DNA of 64,000 nt from Micromonospora cremea (GCF_900143515.1 NZ_FSQT01000002.1:2419501-2483500), one strand, 5' to 3'; counted from the first letter of the stretch, positions 6,862 through 16,178 are shown. The notes: generated by a model from the sequence alone, not told the origin. Program-made: numbers and translations.

Positions 6862-8598
6862 TCAGCCGCTGAGCACGTTGCCCACCAGACCGTCCAGGGC
6901 GTTGTTGGCGAGTAGGACGACCAGCACGCTGATCGCCACCAGCAGCCCCAGCGCGGCGGCCAGGACGATCACCACCCGGGCGGTGCTGGAAGACCGCTCG
7001 GCCGGGGTGTCCGTCCAGCCCTGGGCCAGGATGTGCCCGGTCAGCGAGCCGGAATTCTCCACGGCGCTGGCCGGCAACGCGATCGTGGTGTAGCCGGGCC
7101 CCTCCCCGCTGCCGTAGACGGTGCCGGCCAGATCGGGGCCGCCGTCGTACCGCCCGCTGCGAGCGGCGGCCGAGCCGCGCCCGGCCGGTCCGGCCGCCGG
7201 GTTGGCGGGCGGCGAGGTCTCCCGGGAGCCGCGGGTGTCGTTTCCGCCCGACGGGGCAGCGCCCGCGGTGGACCGCGGCCAGCTGGGCAGCGCCGGTGCG
7301 GGCACCACCGGCGGGGCCGAGACGGGCGCCGCAGTCCACCCGCCGCCGCTCTGGGTGGGCTGCGCGGCAACCGGTGGGGACGACCAACCGGCCGACGACG
7401 TGGAGGCCCGCACGCCCGGGCCGGACGACGAGCCGTGGAGCGGCGCGGAGCCGCGCTCGGCGGAATCGGCGGGCGACGCGGCCGCCCACCCGGTGGGGCT
7501 GGCCGGCGGCGCGGAGACCGACGCCGTGGCTCGCACGGCCGGCGGCGCGCTGGACGTCGCGGGCGGCGGCGGGAATGGCGGTGCCGGCATCGGGCCGGGC
7601 GGCGGCGGTGGCCCGGGCACCGGCGGACCGGGGGGCGGTGCCGGCGGGCCCGGAACGGGCGGAGACGGCGGGCCCGGGACGGGCGGCACCGGAGCGGGTG
7701 GCGGTGTGGGCGGGCCCGGGACGGGTGGCAGCGGGCCGGGTGGCGGCGTGGGCCGGGGCCCCGGTGGCGGGGTCGGCACCGGACCGGGCGGGTACGGCCC
7801 AGGGCTCGGCGCTGGCTCGGGCTCCGGCGGCGGGGTCGGGCCAGGTGGTGCGGGGGCCGGCTCCGGAGTCGGAGGCGTGGGCGGCTGGGCGGGCTCCGGA
7901 GGCTGCGCCGGCTCGGGCGGCTCGGGGTTCACCGGAGCGGAGCGGTAGACACCGGGAGCGCTCGCCCGGGAGTCCGGGGTGCCCAACGCGCCGGCCGTGA
8001 CGCGACTGTTGGTGGGCACCGTTGCGCTGGCCCGGGCCGGGGCGCTCGAGCCGTCCCGCTGCCCGGGCAGTGCCCCGCCGGCCGGGCTGGCCGACCCGGT
8101 CGCCCGGTAGGTGGTCGCGCTCCCCGGAGCGCTGGCCGGGAGCTCATCTGGCAACGCGGCGGCGGTGACGACACTGGCCCGGGCCCGTACCGGTGCCGCG
8201 GCCGGGTCAGCGTCATCGGGCGCCGGCTGCCCCGCGGTCGCGGCGGCGCTGGCGCCAGCGGGAGCCTCGGCGCTGTCCGGAGCTTCGGTGTCGCCGGGAG
8301 TGCCGATGCCGGCCGGACCATCGATGCCGGCGGGACGCTCGGTGTCGGCGGGAGCTTCGGTGTCGGCGGGACCATCGATGCCGGCGGGACCGTCGGTGTC
8401 GCCCGGAGCCTCGGTGCCGGCGGGACCGGCGGTGGCGCTGGTGGAGGCGGCACTGACGTCACCGTCCGCGGAGGCCTCGACGGCGGCCCGGACGGCGTCG
8501 GCGCCGGGTGCCGGATCGGTGGTTCCCGGTCTCGGCTGGTCGGCTTGGTCGACCGCGACGGGGCCGGTCTTCTCCGCCGGATCACTCTGCTCGGCCAT
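6862..8598 (-). CDS. Proline-rich protein with C-terminal membrane anchor
   Basis: A 578-residue protein of unknown function. The ATG at 8598 is chosen because GGAGGGCGGAG lies directly upstream. Residues 1-115 are acidic and include a 6-residue repeat. Roughly residues 215-340 are strongly proline-rich with many PGPP, PPTP and PPGP runs. The rest is low-complexity Ser/Ala/Pro/Gly up to a single hydrophobic helix (VVIVLAAALGLLVAISVLVV) just before the C-terminus. With no signal peptide, a tail-anchored topology with the proline-rich part in the cytoplasm is the simplest reading; the reverse cannot be excluded. It lies between the helicase and a cell-wall hydrolase, all on the minus strand. 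No catalytic domain is visible. Confidence 0.7.
   Translation of the reverse strand: MAEQSDPAEKTGPVAVDQADQPRPGTTDPAPGADAVRAAVEASADGDVSAASTSATAGPAGTEAPGDTDGPAGIDGPADTEAPADTERPAGIDGPAGIGTPGDTEAPDSAEAPAGASAAATAGQPAPDDADPAAAPVRARASVVTAAALPDELPASAPGSATTYRATGSASPAGGALPGQRDGSSAPARASATVPTNSRVTAGALGTPDSRASAPGVYRSAPVNPEPPEPAQPPEPAQPPTPPTPEPAPAPPGPTPPPEPEPAPSPGPYPPGPVPTPPPGPRPTPPPGPLPPVPGPPTPPPAPVPPVPGPPSPPVPGPPAPPPGPPVPGPPPPPGPMPAPPFPPPPATSSAPPAVRATASVSAPPASPTGWAAASPADSAERGSAPLHGSSSGPGVRASTSSAGWSSPPVAAQPTQSGGGWTAAPVSAPPVVPAPALPSWPRSTAGAAPSGGNDTRGSRETSPPANPAAGPAGRGSAAARSGRYDGGPDLAGTVYGSGEGPGYTTIALPASAVENSGSLTGHILAQGWTDTPAERSSSTARVVIVLAAALGLLVAISVLVVLLANNALDGLVGNVLSG
8254..8427 (-). repeat. 18-bp minisatellite in proline-rich protein gene
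   Basis: About ten imperfect 18-bp units encode GPAGID/APADTE-type hexapeptides (protein residues 58-115). The repeat stays in frame. Confidence 0.7.
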
Positions 8599-8712
8599 CT
8601 CCGCCCTCCGTGCCGCGCTCGCACCCGGACCCGTGACATCGGACCGGATGTGCCTGGATGTCACGGTGCCACAGATCGCCCCGAGCGGACAGCCGGAGCG
8701 GATTGTGGCGGC

Positions 8713-10305
8713 TCAGCTTCCGGTGCTCGGGCTGCCCGTCGTGGTCGCGGACGGGCTGTCGCTGGCAACCGCGCTCCGGCTCGCCGACGGCGTGCTGGCC
8801 GGGTCCGAGGTGGCCGGCGCGCTGGTCGGCGAGGTGGGCGTGGTCGTCGGCGTCTTGCTCGTGCTGGGCGACGTGCTCGGCGAGGTGCTGCCGGTCGGTG
8901 TCGGTGTCGGGGTCGGGGTGCCGGTGGGCGTCGGGGTGGCCGATCCGGTCGGGGTGGGTTTGGTGGTCGGCGTGGGCTTGGTGGTGGGGGTCGGCTTGAT
9001 GGTGGGGGTGGGCTTGGTGGTGGGCGTCGGCTTCGTGGTGGGCGTCGGCTTCGGGCTGGTCGGCACGCTGGGCGTCGGGACCGGCACGGTCGGGGCCGGC
9101 ACCGCGCCGATGACCCGGGTGGCGGCGTACAGCCGGGACCAGCGCACGACCGAGACCTTGACGACGTCGCCGGTGGTGGGCGCCTGCACCATCTTGCCGT
9201 TGCCGATGTACATGGCGACGTGGTGGATCGTGGTCCAGCTGCTGCCGGACGCGAAGAAGAGCAGGTCGCCGGGGAGCAGCGCGCTCTGCGGCACGGTCCG
9301 GGACCGGGTGGCGGCGTACTGGTCCCGGGAGACCCGGGGCAGCGAGAAGTAGTCGGCGCCGGGCGACCGGTACGCCGCCCACATCAGACCGGAGCAGTCG
9401 AACGTGTCGGGCCCCTCCTCCGACCACTCGTACGGGTCGCCGAGCTGTGCGAGGGCGTACCGGACCGCGGCCAGCGCCCGCGGGTGCGCCGCCATCCCGC
9501 TGACGTTCTGGCCGACGAGGTAGCCGGCACCGAGCTGCTGCTCGGCGGCCTCCTGCTGGCGCTCGATCTGGATCAGCTGCGCGGCGTTGTCGCGGCGCAG
9601 CTTGAGGAGGCTGGCCTCGGCCGCGCGCAGCGCCTTCTCGCCGGCGGCGAATTCCGCCTCGGCGGCGTCGAGCTGGGTCTTGGCCGTGGTGTGCGCCTGG
9701 TAGGCGAGCTGCTCGCCGCTGCGGGCCCGGGACAGCTCCCCGGCCACCCCGGTGGTGCCGCGCTCGACCTTCTCGCCGCGCGCGATCCGCTGGAGCCGGC
9801 TCAGCCCCTGGATGTCGTCGGCCAGGTCGCCGGGCGGTAGCGCGGCGGCTGCCTTGAACGCGTCCGAGGCGGCGACGTCGGCCGCCTGCTGAGCCCGGAG
9901 GAGATCGTCCTGCGCGGTCGCCAGCGCCTTGCCGGCCGCCTCGAGCTGGGCTTGCGCGTCCGCGCGTTTCTGCCGGGTCAGCAGCAGTGCCTCGCCGAGC
10001 GTGCCGACCTGGGTCTCGCCGGCGGCGATCTGGGCGGCCAGCGGGCCGGTGCCGACGTTCACCACCGGCGGGGCCGGGACTCCGGCGACGGGCGCGCCAC
10101 CGGGCAGTTGGAGCGCGCCGACCACCGCCGGGCGCGAGCCGGTGTCCGGCACCGTGGTGGGCAGCGCGGGCTCGGCGTACGCGGGGGTGGCCAGCACGGC
10201 GGCGGCGATCGCGCCGAGCAGGGCGGCCCAGAGCTTCGGACGCAGCACCGGCGAGATCACCGGGCTCCGTCGTCGCTGCCGTCGCCCGCGCCCGCTGTCG
10301 ACCAT
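8713..10305 (-). CDS. Secreted NlpC/P60 peptidoglycan endopeptidase
   Basis: A cell-wall hydrolase that probably cleaves peptide stems in peptidoglycan. An Arg-rich N-terminus and hydrophobic segment ending in ATPAYA form a signal peptide (cleavage near residue 44). Residues 90-270 are Ala/Glu/Gln/Lys-rich heptad-like coiled coil, as in RipA-type proteins. The NlpC/P60 domain follows, with catalytic Cys304 in DTFDCSGL and the histidine in IHHVAMYIG. The last 130 residues are Thr/Pro/Ser-rich with repeated KPTPTT, a wall-spanning or disordered tail. The ATG at 10305 follows a purine-rich GGGGAGCGGA. At 530 residues it is longer than typical, due to the tail. It is divergent from mqnE. Confidence 0.9.
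   Translation of the reverse strand: MVDSGRGRRQRRRSPVISPVLRPKLWAALLGAIAAAVLATPAYAEPALPTTVPDTGSRPAVVGALQLPGGAPVAGVPAPPVVNVGTGPLAAQIAAGETQVGTLGEALLLTRQKRADAQAQLEAAGKALATAQDDLLRAQQAADVAASDAFKAAAALPPGDLADDIQGLSRLQRIARGEKVERGTTGVAGELSRARSGEQLAYQAHTTAKTQLDAAEAEFAAGEKALRAAEASLLKLRRDNAAQLIQIERQQEAAEQQLGAGYLVGQNVSGMAAHPRALAAVRYALAQLGDPYEWSEEGPDTFDCSGLMWAAYRSPGADYFSLPRVSRDQYAATRSRTVPQSALLPGDLLFFASGSSWTTIHHVAMYIGNGKMVQAPTTGDVVKVSVVRWSRLYAATRVIGAVPAPTVPVPTPSVPTSPKPTPTTKPTPTTKPTPTIKPTPTTKPTPTTKPTPTGSATPTPTGTPTPTPTPTGSTSPSTSPSTSKTPTTTPTSPTSAPATSDPASTPSASRSAVASDSPSATTTGSPSTGS
8893..9079 (-). repeat. KPTPTT-encoding tandem repeats
   Basis: Units of about 18 bp encode KPTPTT, then degenerate to TPTPTPT. They form the Thr/Pro tail of the NlpC/P60 protein. 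Confidence 0.7.
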
Positions 10306-10540
10306 TCCGCTCCCCGTCCCGCAGTCCGTCGCCGCGCTCGTGGGCGCGGCCGTCGGGACGGTACCAGTGTGTGTTCCGCCCCACCCTGTCTTACCTCACC
10401 CGGGCAGTGATGTCGATGCATCGCCGGGTTACGGGAGGCTGTGAGTCCGGTGAGGTGGGTCGCTGCCGCCGACCGTGCCGCCGGGCCTGTCGGCGTCCCG
10501 ACGTACGCTCGACCGGGACCGCAGGTGGAAGGGACGTGCC

Positions 10541-11710
10541 ATGGACGCCGGACTCAAGCGTGAGCTCGAAGCGAAGGTGTACGCCGGTGAGCGGCTGACC
10601 CGGGAGGACGGGGTCGCCCTCTACGACAGCGACGACCTCGCCTGGTTGGGGCGGTTGGCCCATCACAAGCGCACCGAGCTCAACGGCGAACGGGTGATGT
10701 TCAACGTCAACCGGCACCTCAACCTGACCAACGTCTGCTCGGCGTCCTGTGCGTACTGCTCGTTCCAGCGCAAGCCGGGCGAGAAGGACGCGTACACGAT
10801 GCGCATCGACGAGGCGGTCCGCAAGGCCAAGGAGATGGAGGACGAGCAGCTCACCGAGCTGCACATCGTCAACGGCCTGCACCCGACGCTGCCCTGGCGT
10901 TACTACCCGAAGGTGCTGCGCGAGCTGAAGGCGGCGCTGCCGAACGTCAAGCTCAAGTGCTTCACGGCGACCGAGGTGCAGTGGTTCGAGAAGATCAGCG
11001 GCCTAAGCGCCGACGAGATCCTCGACGAGCTGATGGACGCCGGCCTGGAGTCGCTGACCGGCGGCGGCGCGGAGATCTTCGACTGGGAGGTCCGGCAGCA
11101 CATCGTCGACCACGCCTGCCACTGGGAGGACTGGTCGCGCATCCACGCCCTGGCGCACCGCAAGGGCATGAAGACCCCGGCGACGATGCTGTACGGCCAC
11201 ATCGAGGAGCCCCGGCACCGGGTCGACCACGTGCTGCGGCTGCGCGAGTTGCAGGACGAGACCGGTGGCTTCGCGGTCTTCATCCCGCTGCGCTACCAGC
11301 ACGACTTTGTGGACTCGGCGGACGGCAAGATCCGCAACCGGATCCAGGCGCGCACCACGATGGCCTCCCCGGCCGAGTCGCTGAAGACCTTCGCCGTCTC
11401 CCGGCTGCTCTTCGACAACGTGCCGCACGTGAAGAACTTCTGGGTGATGCACGGGCTCTCGGTGGCCCAGCTCTCGCTGAACTTCGGCGTGGACGACCTG
11501 GACGGCTCAGTGGTCGAATACAAGATCACGCACGACGCCGACTCGTACGGCACCCCGAACACGATGCACCGCGACGACCTGCTGCACCTGATCTGGGACG
11601 CCGGCTTCCAGCCGGTCGAGCGGGACACCCGCTACAACGTGGTCCGGGAGTACGACAAGGCCCCGTCGCTCGCCGAGCGCCGCGCCGAGCCGCAGCAGGT
11701 GTGGGCCTGA
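10541..11710 (+). CDS. mqnE: Aminofutalosine synthase
   Basis: Radical SAM enzyme that joins the MqnA product with S-adenosylmethionine to form aminofutalosine, an early step of the futalosine route to menaquinone. The 4Fe-4S motif CSASCAYC uses Cys66, Cys70 and Cys73. The neighbouring FNVNRHLNLTNVC and the downstream IVNGLHPTLPW and TGGGAEIFDWEVRQHI blocks are typical of MqnE and separate it from MqnC, which is encoded at 35202. The 389-residue length fits. The ATG at 10541 has GAAGGGA upstream; the more distal ATG at 10475 would lack family support. Two small membrane-protein genes follow and may be co-transcribed. Confidence 0.95.
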   Translation: MDAGLKRELEAKVYAGERLTREDGVALYDSDDLAWLGRLAHHKRTELNGERVMFNVNRHLNLTNVCSASCAYCSFQRKPGEKDAYTMRIDEAVRKAKEMEDEQLTELHIVNGLHPTLPWRYYPKVLRELKAALPNVKLKCFTATEVQWFEKISGLSADEILDELMDAGLESLTGGGAEIFDWEVRQHIVDHACHWEDWSRIHALAHRKGMKTPATMLYGHIEEPRHRVDHVLRLRELQDETGGFAVFIPLRYQHDFVDSADGKIRNRIQARTTMASPAESLKTFAVSRLLFDNVPHVKNFWVMHGLSVAQLSLNFGVDDLDGSVVEYKITHDADSYGTPNTMHRDDLLHLIWDAGFQPVERDTRYNVVREYDKAPSLAERRAEPQQVWA

Positions 11711-11719
11711 GCCACCACG

Positions 11720-11725
11720 TACCCT
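11720..11725 (+). promoter_or_regulatory. -10-like hexamer of small membrane-protein gene
   Basis: TACCCT lies 8 nt before the ATG at 11734, just after the mqnE stop, suggesting a separate leaderless transcript. Confidence 0.35.
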
Positions 11726-11733
11726 CGCAGTCG

Positions 11734-12171
11734 ATGACCGAGCAGCGAGGACCCGAGCAGCAGGGCGGCTTTCCCCGACGGGACGCCGAGGGGCGCGTCC
11801 GTACCCTGGGCGATCTGCTCGGGGTGTGCCTGGCCGGCCTGGTCATCGGCGCGCTGGCGCTCGTGTTGTTCGACTGGGCGTTCGCCTCGATCGGCGCGGG
11901 CGACTTCGGGCACACCAACGGTTGGCTGGCGGTGATCCTGCCGGCGTGGCTGTTCTGGGACGATTTCCGGGCCTGGGAGTTCGGCGCGGCCCGGGTGGTG
12001 GCGGCGCTGGTCGCCGCCGCCGTCGGGGTGTTCGCCGGGCTGCTGATCGCCGGTCTGGGCGCCGGGTTGCCGCCGCTGCTCTCCGGAACGTTGGCGGCGG
12101 CGGCGTTCACAGTGGCGTACGCGACGGTCTGGTTCCCGGGTGTCCGCTGGCTGGCCCGCCGGACCGGCTGA
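11734..12171 (+). CDS. Small integral membrane protein, function unknown
   Basis: A 145-residue protein with about 30 polar N-terminal residues and then four hydrophobic segments (around residues 30-48, 62-76, 88-108 and 115-135). I do not recognise a named family. The ATG at 11734 is the first start after the mqnE stop, has no clear Shine-Dalgarno sequence, and is preceded by a -10-like TACCCT. The gene follows mqnE by 23 nt and precedes the DUF4229 gene. A menaquinone link is suggested only by position. Confidence 0.7.
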   Translation: MTEQRGPEQQGGFPRRDAEGRVRTLGDLLGVCLAGLVIGALALVLFDWAFASIGAGDFGHTNGWLAVILPAWLFWDDFRAWEFGAARVVAALVAAAVGVFAGLLIAGLGAGLPPLLSGTLAAAAFTVAYATVWFPGVRWLARRTG

Positions 12172-12233
12172 CCCCGACCGCCCGCCGGGCGGGTCGACCT
12201 TCCGCCGGCATCGGCGGGCGAGGAGAGAACGGA

Positions 12234-12533
12234 GTGGTGCAGGTGAGCGCGGCGGTCAAGTACACGCTGGGTCGGATCGGGTTGTTCGTGGCCGTGCTGG
12301 GTGGCCTCTGGCTGATCGACATGAACGTGTTCCTGAAGCTGATGCTGGCGCTGGTCTTCTCCGCCGCACTCTCCTTCTTCCTGCTGCGCGGCTGGCGGGA
12401 CGAGATGGCCGAGGAGATGGCTGGCGCGGCGGCGCGCCGGCGCGACGAGAAGGAGCGCCTCCGATCCGCCCTCGCCGGCGACGACGAGCCCTCCACCGAC
12501 CCCGAGCCGCCCACCGACCGACCCTCGCGTTGA
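12234..12533 (+). CDS. DUF4229-like membrane protein
   Basis: A 99-residue protein with two hydrophobic helices (residues about 12-29 and 32-48) followed by a charged tail RGWRDEMAEEMAGAAARRRDE, a layout matching the DUF4229 family that is common next to menaquinone genes in actinomycetes. The GTG at 12234 is chosen because AGGAG lies 8 nt upstream; GTG codons at 12237 and 12243 are alternatives. A strong hairpin begins right at the stop codon, ending the mqnE-side transcript. No biochemical function is known. Confidence 0.7.
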   Translation: MVQVSAAVKYTLGRIGLFVAVLGGLWLIDMNVFLKLMLALVFSAALSFFLLRGWRDEMAEEMAGAAARRRDEKERLRSALAGDDEPSTDPEPPTDRPSR

Positions 12534-12534
12534 T

Positions 12535-12582
12535 CAAGAGGGTTGCGTCATCAGGACGGCTCCGGATGACGCAACCCTCTTG
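12535..12582. terminator. Strong bidirectional terminator
   Basis: Arms 12535-12551 and 12566-12582 form a perfect 17-bp stem around a 14-nt loop. It extends to 21 bp with one G-U pair, since 12531-12534 can pair with 12583-12586. It serves the converging DUF4229 and C39-like peptidase genes. Confidence 0.85.
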
Positions 12583-12606
12583 GTCAGTTGTGCTCGGCGG
12601 GACGGG

Positions 12607-13962
12607 TCACCAGTTGGTGGAGCCGGAGACCTTCGGCCACGGCTTGTTGCTGGGCTTGATCAGGTACGCGACGCCGCCCGAGCCGCCGGAGACGCCGCCG
12701 GTGGCGTTGATCCGCTTGGTCCGCAGCCAGATCTGCTCGAACTGGGCACGCTTGTAGACGTTGCGCACCACATCGTTGCTGGACGAGGCGGGGTCGTTGA
12801 CGATCACGTCGCCGTCCGCGGTGAAGCCGACCACCACGAACAGGTGGCCGGAGGTGCCGTAGTTCGCCCCGTCCAGCTCGCTGGCCAGGAAGGACTGACT
12901 GGTCACCACCGGGATGCCGGCGGCGATGAAGCGCTCCAGCTCGTCCAGCGAGTGCAGCCGGGTCACCCGCCCCTCCAGACCGGGGAAGCTGGCCGCGTAC
13001 GCGGTGTTGAACGGCCAGTTGCCCGCGCCGTCGTACGCGTAGTCGTAGGTCATCCGCGCGGCGTGGTTGACCGTCGGGTCGGGGTAGGTCGGGTCCACCC
13101 AGGAGGTGTCGGCCGCGGACGGCCCGCGTCCCCAGTACTCGACCACCATCTCGGTCGAGGTGGGTGAGCACCACGCCTCACCACCGCCGTCGTACTCGGG
13201 GTAGTGCCCGGAGTGCACGTTCTGCGAGTAGCGCGGCACCGGCAGCTCGCGGCCCCAGGCGATGTGCCCGGCGCTCGGCGTGACGGTGAAGCGGTCCGGC
13301 ACGGTCGAGCTCATCGCGCCGAGCATCCGGACCACCGGCGCGGCGGTCTGCTCGGGCGCCCGGTAGAGGGTCAGTCGCAGCTGGTACGACCGCAGCAGCA
13401 CCCCGGCGTTGGCGTCGTCGATGCTGAAGGTGTCGGTCCAGATCGTCGACCAGGGGTCGCCCTGCCGGTTGACGGTGGTCCGCTTGATGTCGCTGTCGCC
13501 GGACGCCCAGCGGCCCATGACGTACCACGGGGTCTGGTCACCACTGGTGTAGCTGCCCTGCATCTCCACCTGGATCCAGGTGCCGGCGGGGGTCTCCGCG
13601 TTCCAGGAGGCGATCAGCTCGGTGGCGTCGAACCCGACCCGGGTCACCGGCGAGGTCCAGGTGCCGTACTCCCAGGTGCGGGTGGTGCCAGTGTGCGGGT
13701 CGGCGTACTCGGTGGTGCCGGCCGGGAGGGCCAGGGTGAGGCCCGATCGGGCGCCGGGCACCACGCGGGTGCCGGCCCGGCTGCCCCGGTGCCAGTCGGC
13801 GGGCCCGGACCAGTCCTGGAAGGTGATCTGCTCGTCGTGGACGGTGGCGGGCGTTCGGCCGCCGACGAGCGGCGAAGCCACGGCCGCGGGCGCGGCGGTG
13901 GCGAGCAGTGCGAGCGCGGTGACGCCGGCGAGGGCGGCCGCGCGCAGGCGGGATCTGGCCAT
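12607..13962 (-). CDS. Secreted C39-like cysteine peptidase
   Basis: A 451-residue exported protein. The signal peptide runs to the VASP region (about residue 31) after MARSRLRAAALAG. Residues 40-230 form a beta-rich N-terminal domain. The C-terminal half fits the C39-like peptidase family, with Cys265 in EAWCSPTST, His in SGHLFVVVGF and Asp in VIVNDPAS as a plausible triad. The ATG at 13962 has GGAG 5 nt upstream. It lacks the ABC transporter of bacteriocin-type C39 enzymes, so it is a stand-alone secreted hydrolase; its substrate is unknown. It is divergent from the M14 carboxypeptidase gene, with an unusually AT-rich stretch between them. Confidence 0.85.
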   Translation of the reverse strand: MARSRLRAAALAGVTALALLATAAPAAVASPLVGGRTPATVHDEQITFQDWSGPADWHRGSRAGTRVVPGARSGLTLALPAGTTEYADPHTGTTRTWEYGTWTSPVTRVGFDATELIASWNAETPAGTWIQVEMQGSYTSGDQTPWYVMGRWASGDSDIKRTTVNRQGDPWSTIWTDTFSIDDANAGVLLRSYQLRLTLYRAPEQTAAPVVRMLGAMSSTVPDRFTVTPSAGHIAWGRELPVPRYSQNVHSGHYPEYDGGGEAWCSPTSTEMVVEYWGRGPSAADTSWVDPTYPDPTVNHAARMTYDYAYDGAGNWPFNTAYAASFPGLEGRVTRLHSLDELERFIAAGIPVVTSQSFLASELDGANYGTSGHLFVVVGFTADGDVIVNDPASSSNDVVRNVYKRAQFEQIWLRTKRINATGGVSGGSGGVAYLIKPSNKPWPKVSGSTNW

Positions 13963-14173
13963 GGGTGCTCCGCGGTGTCGAGAGGGGCATCGTCGCTGGT
14001 CAGTTTTCCGTCTGGAAGGAAGTTTCGCCAGATGTTCACGCATGGAAAATGATTGCCGCTGCGATGGTCCACCTGGGATGGAGAATGAAGCGATGAATAT
14101 TGATATGACCATGTGACAGATGGTGAAGTGTCCTCCACCGAGCGGGATCTCCCGCCCTTCGAGGAGGTAGTCC

Positions 14174-16054
14174 ATGGCCCTCCGCACGCCCACCCCTCTC
14201 CGCCGCGTCCTGGTGCTCGCCGTCGTCACCGGGCTGGGAATCGTCACCGTCGCCACCGGCCCGGTCTCCGCCCGACCGGCACCGGACCGGACCGCCGAGC
14301 CGGCCGCCGCCGGCTACCGGGTGCTCGGCCCCCGGACCGTCGCCGACCGCACCGCGGTGGCCCGCACCGGGGCCGCCATCGACTACTCCGAGCACGGCGT
14401 GCTGCACGTCTCGGCCACCGCCACCGAGGTCGCCGCCATCAGCCGGCTCGGCTTCCGACTGGAACCGCTCGCCCCGCCGCCGAACGCCGAGCGCGGCGCC
14501 GGCGAGATGGGTACGCAGGCCTTCCCGCCCGCCGACTCCAACTACCACGACTACGCGGAACTGACCGCCGTGGTGAACCGGGCCGTCGCCGACCATCCGG
14601 CGATCGCCCGCAAGATCAGCATTGGTACGTCGTACGAGGGCCGCGACCTGATGGCGGTGAAGATCTCCGACAACGTGGGCACCGACGAGGGCGAGCCGGA
14701 ACTCCTGTTCAACGCCCAGCAGCACGCCCGCGAGCACCTGACCGTCGAGATGGCGATCTACCTGCTCAACCTCTTCACCGACAGCTACGGCTCCGACTCC
14801 CGGATCACCAACATCGTCAACAGCCGGGAGATCTGGATCGTGCCGACGGTCAACCCGGACGGTAGCGAGTACGACATCGCCACCGGGTCGTACCGGTCCT
14901 GGCGCAAGAACCGGCAGCCCAACAGCGGCTCGTCCGCGATCGGCACCGACCTGAACCGCAACTGGGGCTACAACTGGGGCTGCTGCGGCGGCTCGTCCGG
15001 CTCCACCTCGTCCGAGACCTACCGCGGACCGTCGGCGTTCTCCGCGCCCGAGACGCAGGCGTTGCGCAACTTCGTCAACAGCCGCGTGGTCGGCGGTACG
15101 CAGCAGATCAAGGCCAACATCGACTTCCACACCTACTCGCAGCTGGTGCTCTGGCCGTACGGCTACACGACCGCGAACACCGGGCCCGGGATGAGCGCCG
15201 ACCAGTACAACACCTTCGCCACCATCGGCCAGCAGATGGCGGCCACGAACAACTACACCCCGGAGCAGTCCAGCGACCTCTACATCACCGACGGTGACAG
15301 CATCGACTGGATGTGGGCCACCCACGGCATCTGGGCGTACACCTTCGAGATGTACCCGGGCTCGTCCGGCGGCGGCGGCGGTTTCTACCCGCCCGACGAG
15401 GTCATCCCCGCGCAGACCTCGCGCAACCGGGAGGCGGTGCTGATGCTCAGCGAGTACGCCGACTGCCCGTACCGGGCGATCGGCAAGCAGGCGCAGTACT
15501 GCGGCGGTGGCGGCGGCACCACGGTCTGGTCGGACACCTTCGAGACCGCGACCGGCTGGACCATCAACCCGTCCGGCACCGACACCGCGACCCTCGGGGT
15601 CTGGGAACGGGGTGCCGCCCAGGCGACCACCTCCTCCGGGGCCAAGCAGCTCACCCCGTACGCCGGCAGCAACGACCTGGTCACCGGGCGGCTCGCCGGC
15701 TCGGCGGCGGGTGACCAGGACGTCGACGGCGGGGTGACCAGCGCCCGGTCCCCTGCGGTGACGCTGCCGTCCTCCGGCACGCTGACCCTCTCGCTGGCCT
15801 GGTACCTGGCGCACGGCTCGAACGCGTCCTCGGCGGACTACCTGCGGGTGAGCGTGGTGCACAACGGCGGCACCACAGCCCTGCTCACCCAGGCCGGTGC
15901 GGCGACCAACCGCAACGGGGGCTGGGCGGTGGCGAACCTCAACCTCACCCCGTACGCCGGCCAGTCGGTGCGCATCCTCGTCGAGGCGGCGGACGCCTCC
16001 ACCGCGAGCCTGGTGGAAGCAGCTGTGGACAACGTCACCATCACCGCCTCCTGA
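14174..16054 (+). CDS. Secreted M14 zinc carboxypeptidase
   Basis: Removes C-terminal residues from peptides outside the cell. An N-terminal signal peptide (to about VSARP) is followed by a propeptide to residue 115. The M14 domain has zinc ligands His184 and Glu187 in QQHAREH, His319 in DFHTYSQ, and catalytic Glu392 in YTFEMYP; DLNRNW is also present. After about residue 450 a glycine linker leads to a 170-residue beta-sandwich domain with a jelly-roll-like pattern, possibly substrate-binding. AGGAGG upstream of the ATG at 14174 fixes the start. At 626 residues it matches the larger actinomycete enzymes of this class. Confidence 0.92.
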   Translation: MALRTPTPLRRVLVLAVVTGLGIVTVATGPVSARPAPDRTAEPAAAGYRVLGPRTVADRTAVARTGAAIDYSEHGVLHVSATATEVAAISRLGFRLEPLAPPPNAERGAGEMGTQAFPPADSNYHDYAELTAVVNRAVADHPAIARKISIGTSYEGRDLMAVKISDNVGTDEGEPELLFNAQQHAREHLTVEMAIYLLNLFTDSYGSDSRITNIVNSREIWIVPTVNPDGSEYDIATGSYRSWRKNRQPNSGSSAIGTDLNRNWGYNWGCCGGSSGSTSSETYRGPSAFSAPETQALRNFVNSRVVGGTQQIKANIDFHTYSQLVLWPYGYTTANTGPGMSADQYNTFATIGQQMAATNNYTPEQSSDLYITDGDSIDWMWATHGIWAYTFEMYPGSSGGGGGFYPPDEVIPAQTSRNREAVLMLSEYADCPYRAIGKQAQYCGGGGGTTVWSDTFETATGWTINPSGTDTATLGVWERGAAQATTSSGAKQLTPYAGSNDLVTGRLAGSAAGDQDVDGGVTSARSPAVTLPSSGTLTLSLAWYLAHGSNASSADYLRVSVVHNGGTTALLTQAGAATNRNGGWAVANLNLTPYAGQSVRILVEAADASTASLVEAAVDNVTITAS

Positions 16055-16120
16055 TCGGGTGGGGCTCCGTTCCGCCCCTGCAGGGCCCCACCACCCGCGG
16101 CCGACCCCCCTTTTCGACGC

Positions 16121-16178
16121 CGATCTAGGGCATATCGTCGTGATGTGAGATCAACCCACGACGATGTGCCCTAGATCG
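16121..16178. terminator. 22-bp stem-loop after M14 gene
   Basis: Arms 16121-16142 and 16157-16178 pair over 22 bp with a single G-U, around a 14-nt loop. It probably terminates the M14 transcript, but the unusual length, AT content and exactness also fit a dispersed palindromic repeat. Confidence 0.65.

Noticed and set aside
4477..6915. 812-codon plus-strand frame opposite the RNA helicase
   Set aside because: It is the antisense shadow of the helicase and its repeats; the composition (AVAPLAGRPV-type) has no domain and no ribosome-binding site.
8893..9079. Repeats considered as a CRISPR array
   Set aside because: Units of about 18 bp have no unique spacers and encode an in-frame KPTPTT protein tail.
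7033..9840. 935-codon plus-strand frame opposite the proline-rich and NlpC/P60 genes
   Set aside because: Arg/Gly-rich shadow of GC-rich coding DNA on the other strand; the minus-strand genes have signal peptide, catalytic residues and ribosome-binding sites.
10306..10540. c-di-AMP (ydaO) riboswitch upstream of the NlpC/P60 gene
   Set aside because: Such riboswitches often precede wall hydrolases in actinomycetes, but the conserved core blocks were not found here.
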